A stretch of DNA of 64,000 nt from Acidobacteriota bacterium (GCA_003225005.1 QIAN01000065.1:62001-126000); one strand, 5' to 3'. Positions 24,719 to 34,288 are shown, counted from the stretch's first letter. A program made the numbers and translations. The notes: a model not told the origin generated them from the sequence alone.

Positions 24719-24793
24719 AAAGTCTCAGGTCTGAAGACCGAGACTTTTCCTCGCGCGCGGATAACCCGCACTCTGGCGCGGATTATCCGTAAC
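24719..24793 (+). terminator. Two adjacent strong hairpins; first is terminator-like
   Basis: AAAGTCTC-A-GGTC-TGAA-GACC-GAGACTTT (24719-24747) is an 8+4-bp stem followed by T and CC. A second stem, CGGATAACCCGC..GCGGATTATCCG with one mismatch, follows at about 24757-24793. They lie in the 368-bp gap between ku and the propeller lipoprotein. The first may end the ku transcript although it is 236 bp past the stop; the rest of the gap shows no gene. Confidence 0.5.
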
Positions 24794-24850
24794 CAGTAGA
24801 ATTGGCTTCCGCTTGTGAATCACTTGAACCAGAACTCCTTTGGGGTGCAG

Positions 24851-26545
24851 ATGAGGTTGCGACACTTAGCTCAATTGGTCGTTGTGTTGGCTTGCACAGT
24901 GGTATGCGTGTCTTGCGGGCAGGTGTACCGTCCGGTGGTAATCCCCATCACGATAACTCCGCCGAATCCAAGTAATTTTCACGAAGTGTTCGCCATCAAT
25001 GCCAATGTGCCCTTCAACCCGGGCACCGGGATGCAGGTTGATGTCTCCGGGGACACAAACGTGGGTGTGATCAATATTGGGCTCAATCCCACGCACGCCG
25101 CGATTCTTCCCAATAACACACGAGTATTTGTGGCGAGCGCTGGTAGTGTCGTCGGTCAGTCCGACATCGTTACATCGTTCATTCCGGCGTTCCAGGCTGC
25201 CATCGGGACTGGATTAAGCGCCGGGGTCACAATCAGTTTGCCCGGTCAGACATCTAGCATCACCGCTATAAGCGAGTCCGGCAACCTGGTCACGGCCACG
25301 CTCAATGCTCCGCTCAACAACATCGGGCTCGGCGATGTGATCGTCATCGCAGGTGCAGGCATTGCCGGGTACAACGGCACTTTTACTGTCTTCCCGATCA
25401 GCGGGACAACCATCCAATACGTGAACTCGGTCACCGGGCTCGCGCCATCTTTGGGTGGAACCGCATCGGTGCCCGCGCAGCCCGTCTTCCTTGCCAGCAC
25501 CCAGAACGATGCTATGTACGTCGCAAACTATAACTCCAGCTCAGTTGCGGTTATCAATACGAGACTGAATGCCGTCACCAATAGCGCGCTCGTGGGGCAG
25601 CACCCGGTGGCTTTAGCGGAGACTCCAAACGGCAACAAGCTCTACGTGGCCAACCAAGGGAGCAACGCGGTCAGCAGCTTGAATACGGTCGATATGTCGC
25701 AGAACACCGTGACCGGCTTCTCCGGGAGCGTCGGGATCACGCCAGTCTGGTTGGTGTCCCGGAGTGACAGCCAGAAGGTGTACGTGCTCACCCAAGGCGA
25801 CGGGCAGCTGGTGACGATTGACACCGCCACGGACACAGTTGTCAGTAATCTTCCGGTCGGTGCCGGGGCCAACTTCGTTTTTTATGATCCGCACCTGAAC
25901 CGTCTCTATGTGACTAACCCTTCGACCAGCATGGTCCACGTCTTTTCCACCACCGGAGGAGCTAACGACACACCGATTCAGCTCTCGGCCATCTCCATGA
26001 CTGCGGGCCCCAACCCGCCGTGCCCCAGCGCGTGCACGCCCTCTTCGGTGACGGCTCTAGGCGATGGCAGCCGGTTTTACGTTGCCAGCTACGAGATAGC
26101 GACATCTTGTCCTGACCCAGTTATCGGCTCGTCTTCTGCCTGCGTGATCCCTCGCCTCACGGTGTTCGACGCCAACAGTTTCGCGGTAAAGACCGCTCTG
26201 ACCTTGCTCAGTTCGCCACCGTTCGCATCGAATCCAAGTACCCATCAGTCTCAGTATGCCGTGCCGCCGGTCGCTTCCTGCGCTCCGGCGGCTCTCTATG
26301 CCCCTGGTACCACTCGTTTCCGGGTGTTCACGACGGCTTCAGTAGACAGCAGTCGCGTCTACGTGAGCATGTGCGATGCTGGCTCGATTGCCATCGTCAC
26401 GACCACCACGAGTTCTATCAGCCCCGGGGGAAACATGCCGGATACGCTGGTTAGGGACCTGGCTGCGCCTTTCAGCGCGGCTTCCAGCTCGACGGGCGGC
26501 GAGCCGCCACCTCAGAGCCCAGTGTTTCTTCTTACCGGTCAGTAA
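24851..26545 (+). CDS. YVTN/YncE-type beta-propeller lipoprotein
   Basis: Exported lipoprotein of about 564 aa. ATG 24851 starts a signal peptide MRLRHLAQLVVVLACTVV with lipobox-like CVSCGQ, so the cysteine would be acylated (the track start GTG 24815 adds 12 residues). The body has YVTN/surface-antigen propeller blades: MYVANYNSSSVAVINTR, KLYVANQGSNAVSSLNTV, KVYVLTQGDGQLVTIDTATD, RLYVTNPSTSMVHVF and SRVYVSMCDAGSIAIV. Between blades, at about residues 120-215, is an inserted Ig-like segment (SSITAISESGNLVTATLNAP.., GIAGYNGTFTVFPISGTTI) found alone in other acidobacterial surface proteins. Function is unknown, probably surface binding. Confidence 0.82.
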   Translation: MRLRHLAQLVVVLACTVVCVSCGQVYRPVVIPITITPPNPSNFHEVFAINANVPFNPGTGMQVDVSGDTNVGVINIGLNPTHAAILPNNTRVFVASAGSVVGQSDIVTSFIPAFQAAIGTGLSAGVTISLPGQTSSITAISESGNLVTATLNAPLNNIGLGDVIVIAGAGIAGYNGTFTVFPISGTTIQYVNSVTGLAPSLGGTASVPAQPVFLASTQNDAMYVANYNSSSVAVINTRLNAVTNSALVGQHPVALAETPNGNKLYVANQGSNAVSSLNTVDMSQNTVTGFSGSVGITPVWLVSRSDSQKVYVLTQGDGQLVTIDTATDTVVSNLPVGAGANFVFYDPHLNRLYVTNPSTSMVHVFSTTGGANDTPIQLSAISMTAGPNPPCPSACTPSSVTALGDGSRFYVASYEIATSCPDPVIGSSSACVIPRLTVFDANSFAVKTALTLLSSPPFASNPSTHQSQYAVPPVASCAPAALYAPGTTRFRVFTTASVDSSRVYVSMCDAGSIAIVTTTTSSISPGGNMPDTLVRDLAAPFSAASSSTGGEPPPQSPVFLLTGQ

Positions 26546-26587
26546 AATCGCAGGTTCGGAGATGGAAGGCACACAGTGAGGAGGGAC

Positions 26588-27841
26588 TCAGGCTTTGCTG
26601 GTGACTTCTTCGGTGGCCGCTTCTTTCTGTGCGTAGTGAGATTCAACGTAGTTGTCGAGAATCTCAATGAACTCGGCGACAATGCGGTCGCCCTTCAGCG
26701 TGGTGAACAGGCGGCCATCCACATAGACAGGAGCTTTGGGTTCCTCGAACGTTCCGGGCAGGGAAATACCAAGACTGGCGTGCTTCGATTCGCCGGGGCC
26801 ATTGACCACGCAGCCCATGACCGCCACCTTCATCTCTTCGACTCCGGTGTAACTGCCCTTCCATACTGGCATCTGCTCGCGTAAATAGGTTTGAATCTGT
26901 TGTGCCATCTCCTGGAAGAAAGTGCTGGTGGTGCGTCCGCAGCCGGGGCAGGCTGTGACCTGCGGAGTGAAGCTGCGAATGCCCATGGATTGCAGAATCT
27001 GCTGTCCGACACGAACCTCTTCTGTGCGATCGCCGCCGGGAGCAGGAGTGAGCGAGACACGAATCGTGTCGCCGATGCCTTCCTGGAGCAGGACCCCCAT
27101 GGCTGCGCTGGAAGCGACAACCCCCTTTGCGCCCATGCCAGCTTCCGTCAGGCCGAGGTGCAGAGGGTAATCGCACCGGGCTGCGAGAGCGCGATACACG
27201 TCGATCAAATCCTGCACCCCGCTGACTTTCGCGCTCAGGATGATCTGGTCGGCGCGCAGACCGCATTTTTGCGCCAGCTCAGCGGAATTAAGCGCGCTGA
27301 CTACCATGGCTTCCATGGTTACTTCGCGGGCATCTTTAGGCTCGTCGCGGCGAGAATTTTCGTCCATCATGCGCGTCAGCAAAGCCTGGTCAAGCGATCC
27401 CCAGTTCACCCCGATACGCACCGGTTTCTGATGCTTGACCGCGACTTCGATCATGGTGCGGAAATTACCATCATCCTTGCGACCGATCCCTACGTTGCCG
27501 GGATTGATACGGTACTTGGCGAGATCGCGAGCGCACTCGGGATACTTAGTGAGCAACTGGTGACCGTTATAGTGGAAGTCGCCGATGATGGGCACGCGCA
27601 CGCCCTGCTTGTCGAGTTCCTCGACAATGTGCGGCACTGCTGCCGCCGCTTCATCGTTGTTGACCGTGACCCGCACAAGCTCGGAGCCAGCACGAGCCAG
27701 TGCGGCCACTTGCTGGACGGTCGAAGCCACATCGGCCGTGTCCGTGTTGGTCATCGACTGCACCACAACTGGTGCATCGGAGCCCACTCGCACTCCGCCC
27801 ACCACGGCCGTAATGGTCTTTCTGCGTTCGATTGTCGCCAT
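26588..27841 (-). CDS. ispG: (E)-4-hydroxy-3-methylbut-2-enyl-diphosphate synthase
   Basis: Sixth enzyme of the MEP isoprenoid pathway, converting MEcPP to HMBPP with a [4Fe-4S] cluster. The 417 aa have the TIM-barrel N-terminal domain ([36 protein letters not shown]) and the C-terminal ferredoxin-like domain with the cluster cysteines in [11 protein letters not shown] and [20 protein letters not shown]. Short form, without the plant/chlamydial insert. It is the last gene of the minus-strand block after rseP, with a 100-bp gap, and shares the pathway with dxr two genes upstream. Confidence 0.96.
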   Translation of the reverse strand: MATIERRKTITAVVGGVRVGSDAPVVVQSMTNTDTADVASTVQQVAALARAGSELVRVTVNNDEAAAAVPHIVEELDKQGVRVPIIGDFHYNGHQLLTKYPECARDLAKYRINPGNVGIGRKDDGNFRTMIEVAVKHQKPVRIGVNWGSLDQALLTRMMDENSRRDEPKDAREVTMEAMVVSALNSAELAQKCGLRADQIILSAKVSGVQDLIDVYRALAARCDYPLHLGLTEAGMGAKGVVASSAAMGVLLQEGIGDTIRVSLTPAPGGDRTEEVRVGQQILQSMGIRSFTPQVTACPGCGRTTSTFFQEMAQQIQTYLREQMPVWKGSYTGVEEMKVAVMGCVVNGPGESKHASLGISLPGTFEEPKAPVYVDGRLFTTLKGDRIVAEFIEILDNYVESHYAQKEAATEEVTSKA

Positions 27842-27941
27842 GAGGAATATCTAGTTTAACACGACGAAAATGGCGCCTGCCGCACCGACGCGGGTTGAGG
27901 CGGGTTAACGCCGAGGGCTGAGCTTCGAAGGATATAGCGTC

Positions 27942-29288
27942 TTACGGTAGCCGGCCAGCCAGTCCTGGAATGGTCTTCATCAGATCGTTATAGATGACCA
28001 TCACCGCGAACAGCACCAAGAAGACGAAGGCGGCCTGGTAGACGCGCTCCTTAATACGCAAGCTAATGTCATGGCGCATAAGGCCTTCGATCAAAAGGAA
28101 CAGGATCACGCCACCGTCCAGAATAGGAATCGGTAGCAGGTTGAAGATGCCGAGATTCAGGCTGATCCCGGCCATCAGCTCCATTAAAGGTGTCCAACCT
28201 TTTTGCTGCGCTGCGTATCCGGCATCCTGAGCAATGCCAATTGGCCCAGAGACGGCACGGAGCGAGACCTTCCGTTGCGCGATCTTTTTAGCCAGCTCCA
28301 GAATCAGCAGTGAGTATTTCTTGTTCTCCTGCAAAGAAAGACTCAGTGCACGGGTGAAGGGTAACTTGGTAACCGCCGTCTCGCCTTTGTTGAGGAATCC
28401 TAGCCGATATCTCTGTTCCTTGGGGTCCTCGGTCTTCGAGAGCACCGGTTGCATGCGAAAACTCAAGGTTTGGCCGCCACGGATCACGGTGAGCTCGACG
28501 GGCTTTTCCTTGGTTTGTTGAAGGCGCTCAATCATGGTTTCGATGGAACCCATCGGGCTTCCATCCATGGCAACAATTCTGTCGTTTTCCTTGATGCCAG
28601 CTTTGGCAGCTGGCATTTCTGCCTCGAGCCGACCCACGATGACGGGTTGTTTCGGAAACCAGCCAGCAGAACCCACCTCAGAGGTAGTCACGGCCTTAGG
28701 CACAATGGTCTTCTCGAAGACCTGATCTCCGCGCTGGATGCTGATGGTCAGGGGTTGGTTGGGACTAAGCCACACGCGGGGCTGTAATTGTTCCCAGGTT
28801 GGATTTTCAATGCCATCGACTCTCACGATCCGGTCGCCCGCCTGCAACCCGGCTTGGGCAGCAGCCGAATCGTGCTTCACGCCTTCGATGACCGCTGGGG
28901 TGTCGAGATAAACCGGATATTCGTAATGCACCATGTAAACCGTTGTCAGCAGGAACACGGCGAGAAAGATATTCATCAACGGGCCGGCAATCGCGATCAG
29001 GAAGCGATGCCAGCGGGAGTGCGAGAGGAACTCGGCAGGATCCCCGGTGCGCTCGTCCATCGGATTCTCGCCGCTCATCTTGACGTAGCCCCCGAGCGGG
29101 ATGGCGCTGACACGGTAGTCGGTGTCGCCCTTGCGAAAACCGAATAGACGCTTGCCGAAGCCAATGGAGAATACTTCAACTCGCACACCCAGCCACTTCG
29201 CCACGGCATAGTGGCCGAACTCGTGGACCAGAATCATGAAGCCCAGGACGGCTACGACGGCAACGATTGAGATCAGGAAATCAGACAT
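27942..29288 (-). CDS. rseP: RIP metalloprotease RseP (site-2 protease)
   Basis: Intramembrane zinc protease that cleaves anti-sigma factors and leftover signal peptides. The 448 aa show the first TM helix with the zinc-binding HExxH in LVHEFGHYAVAKWLG, GYVKMSGENP after it, two PDZ domains in the periplasmic loop (about 115-200, with AAAQAGLQAGDRIVRVDG, and 205-285, with AAKAGIKENDRIVAMDG), then the last two TM helices with the third zinc ligand in NLLPIPILDGGVILFLLIE. It stands between dxr and ispG on the same strand, the classic neighbourhood for this gene. Confidence 0.96.
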   Translation of the reverse strand: MSDFLISIVAVVAVLGFMILVHEFGHYAVAKWLGVRVEVFSIGFGKRLFGFRKGDTDYRVSAIPLGGYVKMSGENPMDERTGDPAEFLSHSRWHRFLIAIAGPLMNIFLAVFLLTTVYMVHYEYPVYLDTPAVIEGVKHDSAAAQAGLQAGDRIVRVDGIENPTWEQLQPRVWLSPNQPLTISIQRGDQVFEKTIVPKAVTTSEVGSAGWFPKQPVIVGRLEAEMPAAKAGIKENDRIVAMDGSPMGSIETMIERLQQTKEKPVELTVIRGGQTLSFRMQPVLSKTEDPKEQRYRLGFLNKGETAVTKLPFTRALSLSLQENKKYSLLILELAKKIAQRKVSLRAVSGPIGIAQDAGYAAQQKGWTPLMELMAGISLNLGIFNLLPIPILDGGVILFLLIEGLMRHDISLRIKERVYQAAFVFLVLFAVMVIYNDLMKTIPGLAGRLP

Positions 29289-29346
29289 AAATATAGAGAT
29301 ACGAAAAACAGCCCCCTTATTAGATTCAGCTCACTGCACCACTTGG

Positions 29347-30534
29347 CTAGACCACCGATGTTGCCCGTTGAACGGCCTTCCCCCTGACCCGCTCCAGAGC
29401 GCATCGGCGGGCGTTGCCATCCGCTTCAAGCACCTTTTGTATAGATTCCAAATGTCCAGATTCAGTTGCAGAAAGCACCTCTTCGATGACCTGCGGAATC
29501 TGATCGAAGCGAATGCGGCCTTCGAGAAATCCGGCTACAGCCACTTCATCGGCCGCATTGAGCGCCACAGTCTTCGCTCCTCCTGCCTCCGCGGCCTCAT
29601 AGGCGAGACGAAGACAAGGGAATTTACTCATGTCCGGGGGGCAGAAGTCGAGATGACGCAGGTCACCGACAGGAAAACGCATATCCGATGGGATACGTTC
29701 GGGGTAGGTTAGAGCGTAGAGGATGGGCAGGCGCATATCGGTCACCGAAAACTGGGCAAGTATGCTGCCATCGACGAACTCGACCATGGAATGAATGGTC
29801 GACTGGGGGTGGACGATCACTTCCACTTTTCTTACCCCAATGGGAAACAACCTGCAAGCTTCGATTACCTCAAAGCCCTTATTCATCAATGTGGCTGAGT
29901 CGATGGTGATACGCTTGCCCATTTTCCAAGTCGGATGGTTCAGGGCCTGCTCCACGCTAATGGACGCAAACTGCGAGCGCGGCGTATTCAGAAACGGCCC
30001 GCCCGAAGCCGTAAGCCAGATGCGCTCGACTTCTTCGATGCGACCGCCGCGCAGGCACTGATGCACCGCGTTGTGTTCACTGTCAATGGGTAGCAGCGGC
30101 TTGCCCTGCTTGCGGGCCTCGGCAGTGATGAGCTCCCCTGCCGCAACCAGGCACTCTTTATTGGCGAGGCCCACAATCTTGCCGCACCTCACCGCCTCGT
30201 AAGTCGCTTCCAGACCGGCCACGCCGACGATGGCGCTTACCACGAAATCCACATCCGCATGGGTCGCAACGCGCACCGCTCCTGCTGGTCCGTGGACGAT
30301 CTCAATTCCCCCACGACCTTCTTTCTTCAAACGCCCGCGCAGGGTAGCGGCGTCGTTTTCTGACGCCATGGACACAACCAGTGGCTGCCAGCGCATCGCC
30401 TGCTCGAACGTGGTCTCCAGATTTCCGCCGGCGGCGAGCGCCACAATCTGAAAGCGGTCGGGATAGGATTCAGCGACACGCAGCGTGCTGCAACCGATCG
30501 ACCCTGTCGACCCCAGGATGGCAATGCGTCTCAT
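29347..30534 (-). CDS. dxr: 1-deoxy-D-xylulose 5-phosphate reductoisomerase
   Basis: Second MEP-pathway step: NADPH-dependent rearrangement and reduction of DXP to MEP. The 395 aa have the NADPH-binding ILGSTGSIGCSTLRVAE at the N-terminus, KECLVAAGELI and LPIDSEHNAVHQCLRG with the metal-binding Asp/Glu, the flexible-loop region WLTASGGPFLN, TWKMGKRITIDSATLMNKG, and the C-terminal helical domain. 58 bp separate it from rseP and 63 bp from cdsA. Confidence 0.97.
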   Translation of the reverse strand: MRRIAILGSTGSIGCSTLRVAESYPDRFQIVALAAGGNLETTFEQAMRWQPLVVSMASENDAATLRGRLKKEGRGGIEIVHGPAGAVRVATHADVDFVVSAIVGVAGLEATYEAVRCGKIVGLANKECLVAAGELITAEARKQGKPLLPIDSEHNAVHQCLRGGRIEEVERIWLTASGGPFLNTPRSQFASISVEQALNHPTWKMGKRITIDSATLMNKGFEVIEACRLFPIGVRKVEVIVHPQSTIHSMVEFVDGSILAQFSVTDMRLPILYALTYPERIPSDMRFPVGDLRHLDFCPPDMSKFPCLRLAYEAAEAGGAKTVALNAADEVAVAGFLEGRIRFDQIPQVIEEVLSATESGHLESIQKVLEADGNARRCALERVRGKAVQRATSVV

Positions 30535-30597
30535 GACAGCAGTTTAATGTTACGCGATTCCTGGCTCGTGTTTCCGGGGCAGGCGGCTGGGGGGGGG

Positions 30598-31494
30598 CTA
30601 CTGCATCACGCGCCAAGCTGCATAGTACCACAGTAGCGGAGCAGCAAAGAGCAGTGCATCAATTCGGTCAAGCATGCCGCCGTGGCCGGGCAGAATCGTG
30701 CCCGAGTCCTTGACGTTCGCGCCGCGCTTGATCAGTGATTCGACCAAATCGCCAAGCTGCGCCGCGATATTGATCGCGATGGTCAGCAGGATGATCGGCC
30801 ACAGAGCCGGCTTCTCCAGTCCGAACAAGCCGTCGCGCCGCTCGATCAGGCCCGCATTCAACAGGGCGGAACTCAGCGGCAGGGCGTAGTGGAACAGAAG
30901 AGCTCCAACCGCCAGACTCGCTGCCAACGAGGCCGCCGCACCCTCCCAGGTTTTCTTGGGACTAATGCGCGGCGCCATGAGATGTCGGCCCATCGATTTG
31001 CCGACGAAGTAAGCGAAAATATCTCCCGCCCAAACGACCAGCAGCAGATATAGCAACAGAAAACCTCCTGCCCACTGCTGGCGAAGCTGTACCAACATGC
31101 CTAGCGGCAGGGCGATGTAAGTGAATGCAAACACCGCCGCCGCCGCAGCAGGATAAGCACCGCTCAGGTTGTCGCGCCGCATGGTGATGGTCAGAAAAAG
31201 AAAGGGCGCGATGGCCGCGGCGAAGGCCAGACTGATGAGGAATTTTCCCATTGAAAACAGCGGCGTTTCAGCGCCCACGTTGATCGCCAGCAGCAAAAAA
31301 AAACCTGACACGAAGGCATAGGTGGGAATGCGCAAGGGCCGTACGCCGTACGATTCGGTAAGCTGTAGAAATTCATGAACCGTGAGAAGAGCGACCAGAG
31401 CGGCGACCAATGCCACCACCGCAACCGGCGCCCGCAGCACCAGGAGGAGAACAATCGGGATAAGGACGGCTGCGGTCGCGATGCGCTTTAGCAA
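30598..31494 (-). CDS. cdsA: Phosphatidate cytidylyltransferase
   Basis: Inner-membrane enzyme making CDP-diacylglycerol from phosphatidate and CTP, the branch point of phospholipid synthesis. The 298 aa contain about eight TM helices and the C-terminal family signature LIKRGANVKDSGTILPGHGG with MLDRIDALLFAAP, plus the conserved APRISPKKTWEGA loop. Located between uppS and dxr on the same strand, with a 36-bp gap to uppS, as in many bacteria. Confidence 0.96.
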   Translation of the reverse strand: MLKRIATAAVLIPIVLLLVLRAPVAVVALVAALVALLTVHEFLQLTESYGVRPLRIPTYAFVSGFFLLLAINVGAETPLFSMGKFLISLAFAAAIAPFLFLTITMRRDNLSGAYPAAAAAVFAFTYIALPLGMLVQLRQQWAGGFLLLYLLLVVWAGDIFAYFVGKSMGRHLMAPRISPKKTWEGAAASLAASLAVGALLFHYALPLSSALLNAGLIERRDGLFGLEKPALWPIILLTIAINIAAQLGDLVESLIKRGANVKDSGTILPGHGGMLDRIDALLFAAPLLWYYAAWRVMQ

Positions 31495-31530
31495 GAGGAG
31501 TAAGTTTCGTTCTGAAAAGCCCGGCTTCCG

Positions 31531-32349
31531 CTACTTGTGGTTCTTGGCATGCTCCGAATTGGTATGCGCTTCCCCGTGATTCAGCCCGCCATAGCGCCGC
31601 TCCCGCTTCTGGTATTCGGCGATGCCTTCAAGCAGATGCACTCCCCGAAAATCCGGCCACAATGTCGGCGTCACGTAAATCTCGGCATATGCCAGTTGCC
31701 ACAGCAAGAAGTTGCTAAGCCGCATCTCGCCGCTGGTGCGCACCACAAGATCCGGATCAGGCAGCGCACGCGTGTAGAGATGGCGTGCGACCTCATCTTC
31801 GTTGATTTCGAGATGCTCAATGCCACCATTGCTGGTGGCTTTTTCAACCATCGAGCGAAATGCGTCCACCAGTTCGCTGCGTGCGCTGTAATTTAGCGCC
31901 AAGGTGAGCGCCATGCCGGTGTTGCGCGCCGTGCTCTCCCGCGCCCATGCCATGCGTTCCTGCACGTCTTCGGGGAGCTCGTGCTGCCGCCCAATGTATT
32001 CCAGGCGGATGTTGTTTTTATTGAGCGCGGGCACTTCCGCCTTCAGATAGCGGCCGAGGAGTCCCATAAGAAACCCAACTTCGCTCCTGGGACGCTTCTT
32101 CCAGTTCTCCTCCGAGAAGGCATAGAGGGTCAGCGCTGGTATATGGATGCGAGCGGCGGTCTCGATAGTGGAGCGCACTGCCGTGACGCCGGCGCGATGC
32201 CCGGCCACGCGCGGGAGATGTCGCCGCTTGGCCCAGCGTCCGTTGCCGTCCATGATGATGGCGATGTGTCTAGGGAGCCGATCCGGATCAAGCTGTCGGT
32301 AGACTTCGGTCTCTTTTCGATCCAGTCCGGCGGGAATTCTTGCCTGCAA
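31531..32349 (-). CDS. uppS: Isoprenyl transferase (undecaprenyl diphosphate synthase type)
   Basis: cis-Prenyltransferase that extends farnesyl diphosphate with IPP to the C55 lipid carrier for cell wall and O-antigen. The 272 aa have all conserved regions: IAIIMDGNGRWAKRRHLPRV with the catalytic Asp, GHRAGVTAVRSTIETA, LTLYAFSEENWKRP-like LTLYAFSEENWKKRPRSEV, and DLVVRTSGEMRLSNFLLWQ..YAEIYVTPTLWPDF. The C-terminus has extra polar residues (KRERRYGGLNHGEAHTNSEH). It is the first gene of the uppS-cdsA-dxr-rseP-ispG run. Confidence 0.96.
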   Translation of the reverse strand: MQARIPAGLDRKETEVYRQLDPDRLPRHIAIIMDGNGRWAKRRHLPRVAGHRAGVTAVRSTIETAARIHIPALTLYAFSEENWKKRPRSEVGFLMGLLGRYLKAEVPALNKNNIRLEYIGRQHELPEDVQERMAWARESTARNTGMALTLALNYSARSELVDAFRSMVEKATSNGGIEHLEINEDEVARHLYTRALPDPDLVVRTSGEMRLSNFLLWQLAYAEIYVTPTLWPDFRGVHLLEGIAEYQKRERRYGGLNHGEAHTNSEHAKNHK

Positions 32350-32454
32350 CGAGTATCCCCTTCCGAATCATGAAGCTAACATAGGGGAGGAGTTGTTGCA
32401 ATGCAGAGGAGCCAAGTCGGAAGCAGGCCGTCTGCGAGCAGCAGTCCGCAAGTG

Positions 32455-33531
32455 TTACTTTGCTTCCTCGGGAACTACCAACAGCTCCAGCTTTTCTGTG
32501 TGCCGCAGCACCAGCAGCGAGCAGCTCACCCCGACCCGCACATCGGTCAGCAAGCGATGCAGATCATCCACGCCAGCCACTGGCTGGCCTTCCAGCGCGA
32601 CGATGACATCGCCCTCCCGTAATCCAGCTCGTTGTGCCGGGCTGCCGCTTTCGCTCGACAACACAATCACTCCAGTTTCCTTGGGCAGATCGTAGAAGCG
32701 CACCACCCGGCGGTGCACGGGGACGGTCTGGGCTGATACGCCAATGTAGCTGCGGCGGATTCTTCCATCGCGCAGCAGGCGGCTGGCCACGAACTTCGCC
32801 GTGTTGATGCCGATGGCGAAGCATATACCTTGTGCGGGGAGAATGGTGGCCGTGTTCACCCCGACCACGCGGCCTGCCGAATCCACCAGCGGGCCGCCGG
32901 AGTTCCCAGGATTGAGCGAGGCGTCGGTCTGAACCACATCGTCGATAAGCCGCCCCGAGTACGAGCGCAGCGACCGGCCCAGAGCGCTTACTACTCCCGC
33001 CGTTACGGTGGACTGAAATCCATACGGCGCGCCGATCGCGATGACGACCTGTCCCACGCGAAGCTGCTGGGAATCGCCGAGTATGGCGGCCGTTAGGCCA
33101 GGTTCGTCCACGCGAATTACGGCAAGGTCGCTCGCCGGATCGTCACCGATGGCGCTGGCAGACATGCGGCGCCCGTCGGGCAATTTGACGCCAATGCGTC
33201 GGGCGTCGTGAACCACGTGGCTGTTGGTCAGGATTAATCCATCGGGCGTGAACACGAATCCAGAGCCGCCACCGCTTCCCTCCCTGCGCTCGCCGGTGCG
33301 GGTGCGGCCGCGCGACTGATGCACTTCGATGTTCACCACCGACGGGCTGACCTGCTCCACTGCTCCAGTTACTGCGCGCGAGTAGGCATCGAGCAATGCG
33401 GCGTCGGCTTCCCCGACCGATCCTGGCAGAGAGGATTCGCTGCTCCGTCGGTCTGATCCGCCAGATTGGCTGAGAAAGGCGGCAGCGGAGCTAACCGAAG
33501 TGGAGACCGTGTCGCTCTCTTCGAGACTCAT
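32455..33531 (-). CDS. S1C (HtrA/DegP-type) serine protease with one PDZ domain
   Basis: Trypsin-like protease of 358 aa. The catalytic triad is visible: His in LTNSHVVHDARRIGV, Asp in ASDLAVIRVDE, Ser in SLNPGNSGGPLVDSAG. A single PDZ domain follows (about 265-350, AGLREGDVIVALEGQPVAG). The N-terminus (MSLEESDTVSTSVSSAAAF..) is Ser-rich and has no signal peptide or TM helix, unlike DegP/DegS, so the protein may be cytosolic or exported in another way. It ends about 100 bp before uppS in the same direction. Confidence 0.92.
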   Translation of the reverse strand: MSLEESDTVSTSVSSAAAFLSQSGGSDRRSSESSLPGSVGEADAALLDAYSRAVTGAVEQVSPSVVNIEVHQSRGRTRTGERREGSGGGSGFVFTPDGLILTNSHVVHDARRIGVKLPDGRRMSASAIGDDPASDLAVIRVDEPGLTAAILGDSQQLRVGQVVIAIGAPYGFQSTVTAGVVSALGRSLRSYSGRLIDDVVQTDASLNPGNSGGPLVDSAGRVVGVNTATILPAQGICFAIGINTAKFVASRLLRDGRIRRSYIGVSAQTVPVHRRVVRFYDLPKETGVIVLSSESGSPAQRAGLREGDVIVALEGQPVAGVDDLHRLLTDVRVGVSCSLLVLRHTEKLELLVVPEEAK

Positions 33532-33595
33532 GCTCGATAGATGTCAATAGATCTGTTTCGGATTCAGAGCGGCCCGATCGATATCTTCACTCCGC

Positions 33596-33630
33596 AAAAA
33601 AAACCGGGACCAAGCGATGGTCCCGGTTTT
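33596..33630 (-). terminator. Strong rho-independent terminator of the zinc-ribbon XRE gene
   Basis: AAAACCGGGACCA (33600-33612) pairs perfectly with TGGTCCCGGTTTT (33618-33630) across a 5-nt loop. On the minus strand the stem runs into a continuous T8 tract (complement of the A-run 33596-33603), so it ends transcription from the XRE gene at 33749-34288 before the protease gene. Confidence 0.92.
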
Positions 33631-33748
33631 GAGTTGGCTGGTTGCCCGGATAAAAATTGGGGCGCTTACGCGGCCTGAGCGAAGCGGGAGCCGCGTGGCG
33701 AAATCCTGAGCCGCGCTGTTTCCGGCGAAGCATCTACAGTCTCGCGGG

Positions 33749-34288
33749 TTACGCGGTTCGCCGCGGCCTCACCGTCAAATCCCGCAACTGGGTCAGAATG
33801 CTGGACATCTGCATTCCGTTGAGCTGCGAAACAAACGGCAGAATCTCAGCTACAAACTGGTCTTTCACCAGTTCGCTGATTTCATGCTGACGGCTCTTTT
33901 CACCGCCAGTGAGCAGTTCCGGCACGGTTACCTCCAGTGCTCGCGCCAGCCGCTCCAGGGAAGACAGCGTGGGCGTGGCCTTCTCGTTTTCGATTTTCGA
34001 CACGTAGGTTCGGGGCACCGACATCCGTCCAGCCAGTTGCCGCTGGCTGAGACCGTTACGCAGGCGCAGTGAGCGAATCGAGGTGGCCAGGTTCAAGTGT
34101 CCGCGGCCGTTGCAGTGGCTTGGCATCATCACCAGCTCAGGCGCGACTTCGACCGGTTCCGGTTCTTCCTCGTCCATGGACAAGTGGCAACGGCGGCAGT
34201 TGTTATTGGCGGTGCGGAATTGCACCAACAGGCAGTGATCGCAACGTACGACCTCCCGTGCGTTCACCGGGGCAAGAGTCGTCGACAT
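33749..34288 (-). CDS. XRE-family regulator with N-terminal zinc ribbon
   Basis: A 179-aa DNA-binding protein starting at ATG 34288 (MSTTLAPVNAREVVRCDHC..; the longer ORF to 34357 is less likely). Residues about 15-40 carry two C-x2-C pairs (CDHC..CRRC), a zinc-ribbon-like knuckle. After an acidic linker (MDEEEPEPVEVAPELV), an HTH_XRE domain spans about 75-140: IRSLRLRNGLSQRQLAGRMSVP, TYVSKIENEKATPTLSSLER. The C-terminal 40 residues look helical. It is followed by a strong terminator, so it forms a single-gene unit. Target genes are unknown. Confidence 0.87.
   Translation of the reverse strand: MSTTLAPVNAREVVRCDHCLLVQFRTANNNCRRCHLSMDEEEPEPVEVAPELVMMPSHCNGRGHLNLATSIRSLRLRNGLSQRQLAGRMSVPRTYVSKIENEKATPTLSSLERLARALEVTVPELLTGGEKSRQHEISELVKDQFVAEILPFVSQLNGMQMSSILTQLRDLTVRPRRTA

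Noticed and set aside
26891-27859. 322-aa plus-strand ORF opposite ispG
   Set aside because: Antisense shadow; no family features and no ribosome site, whereas ispG is complete on the other strand.
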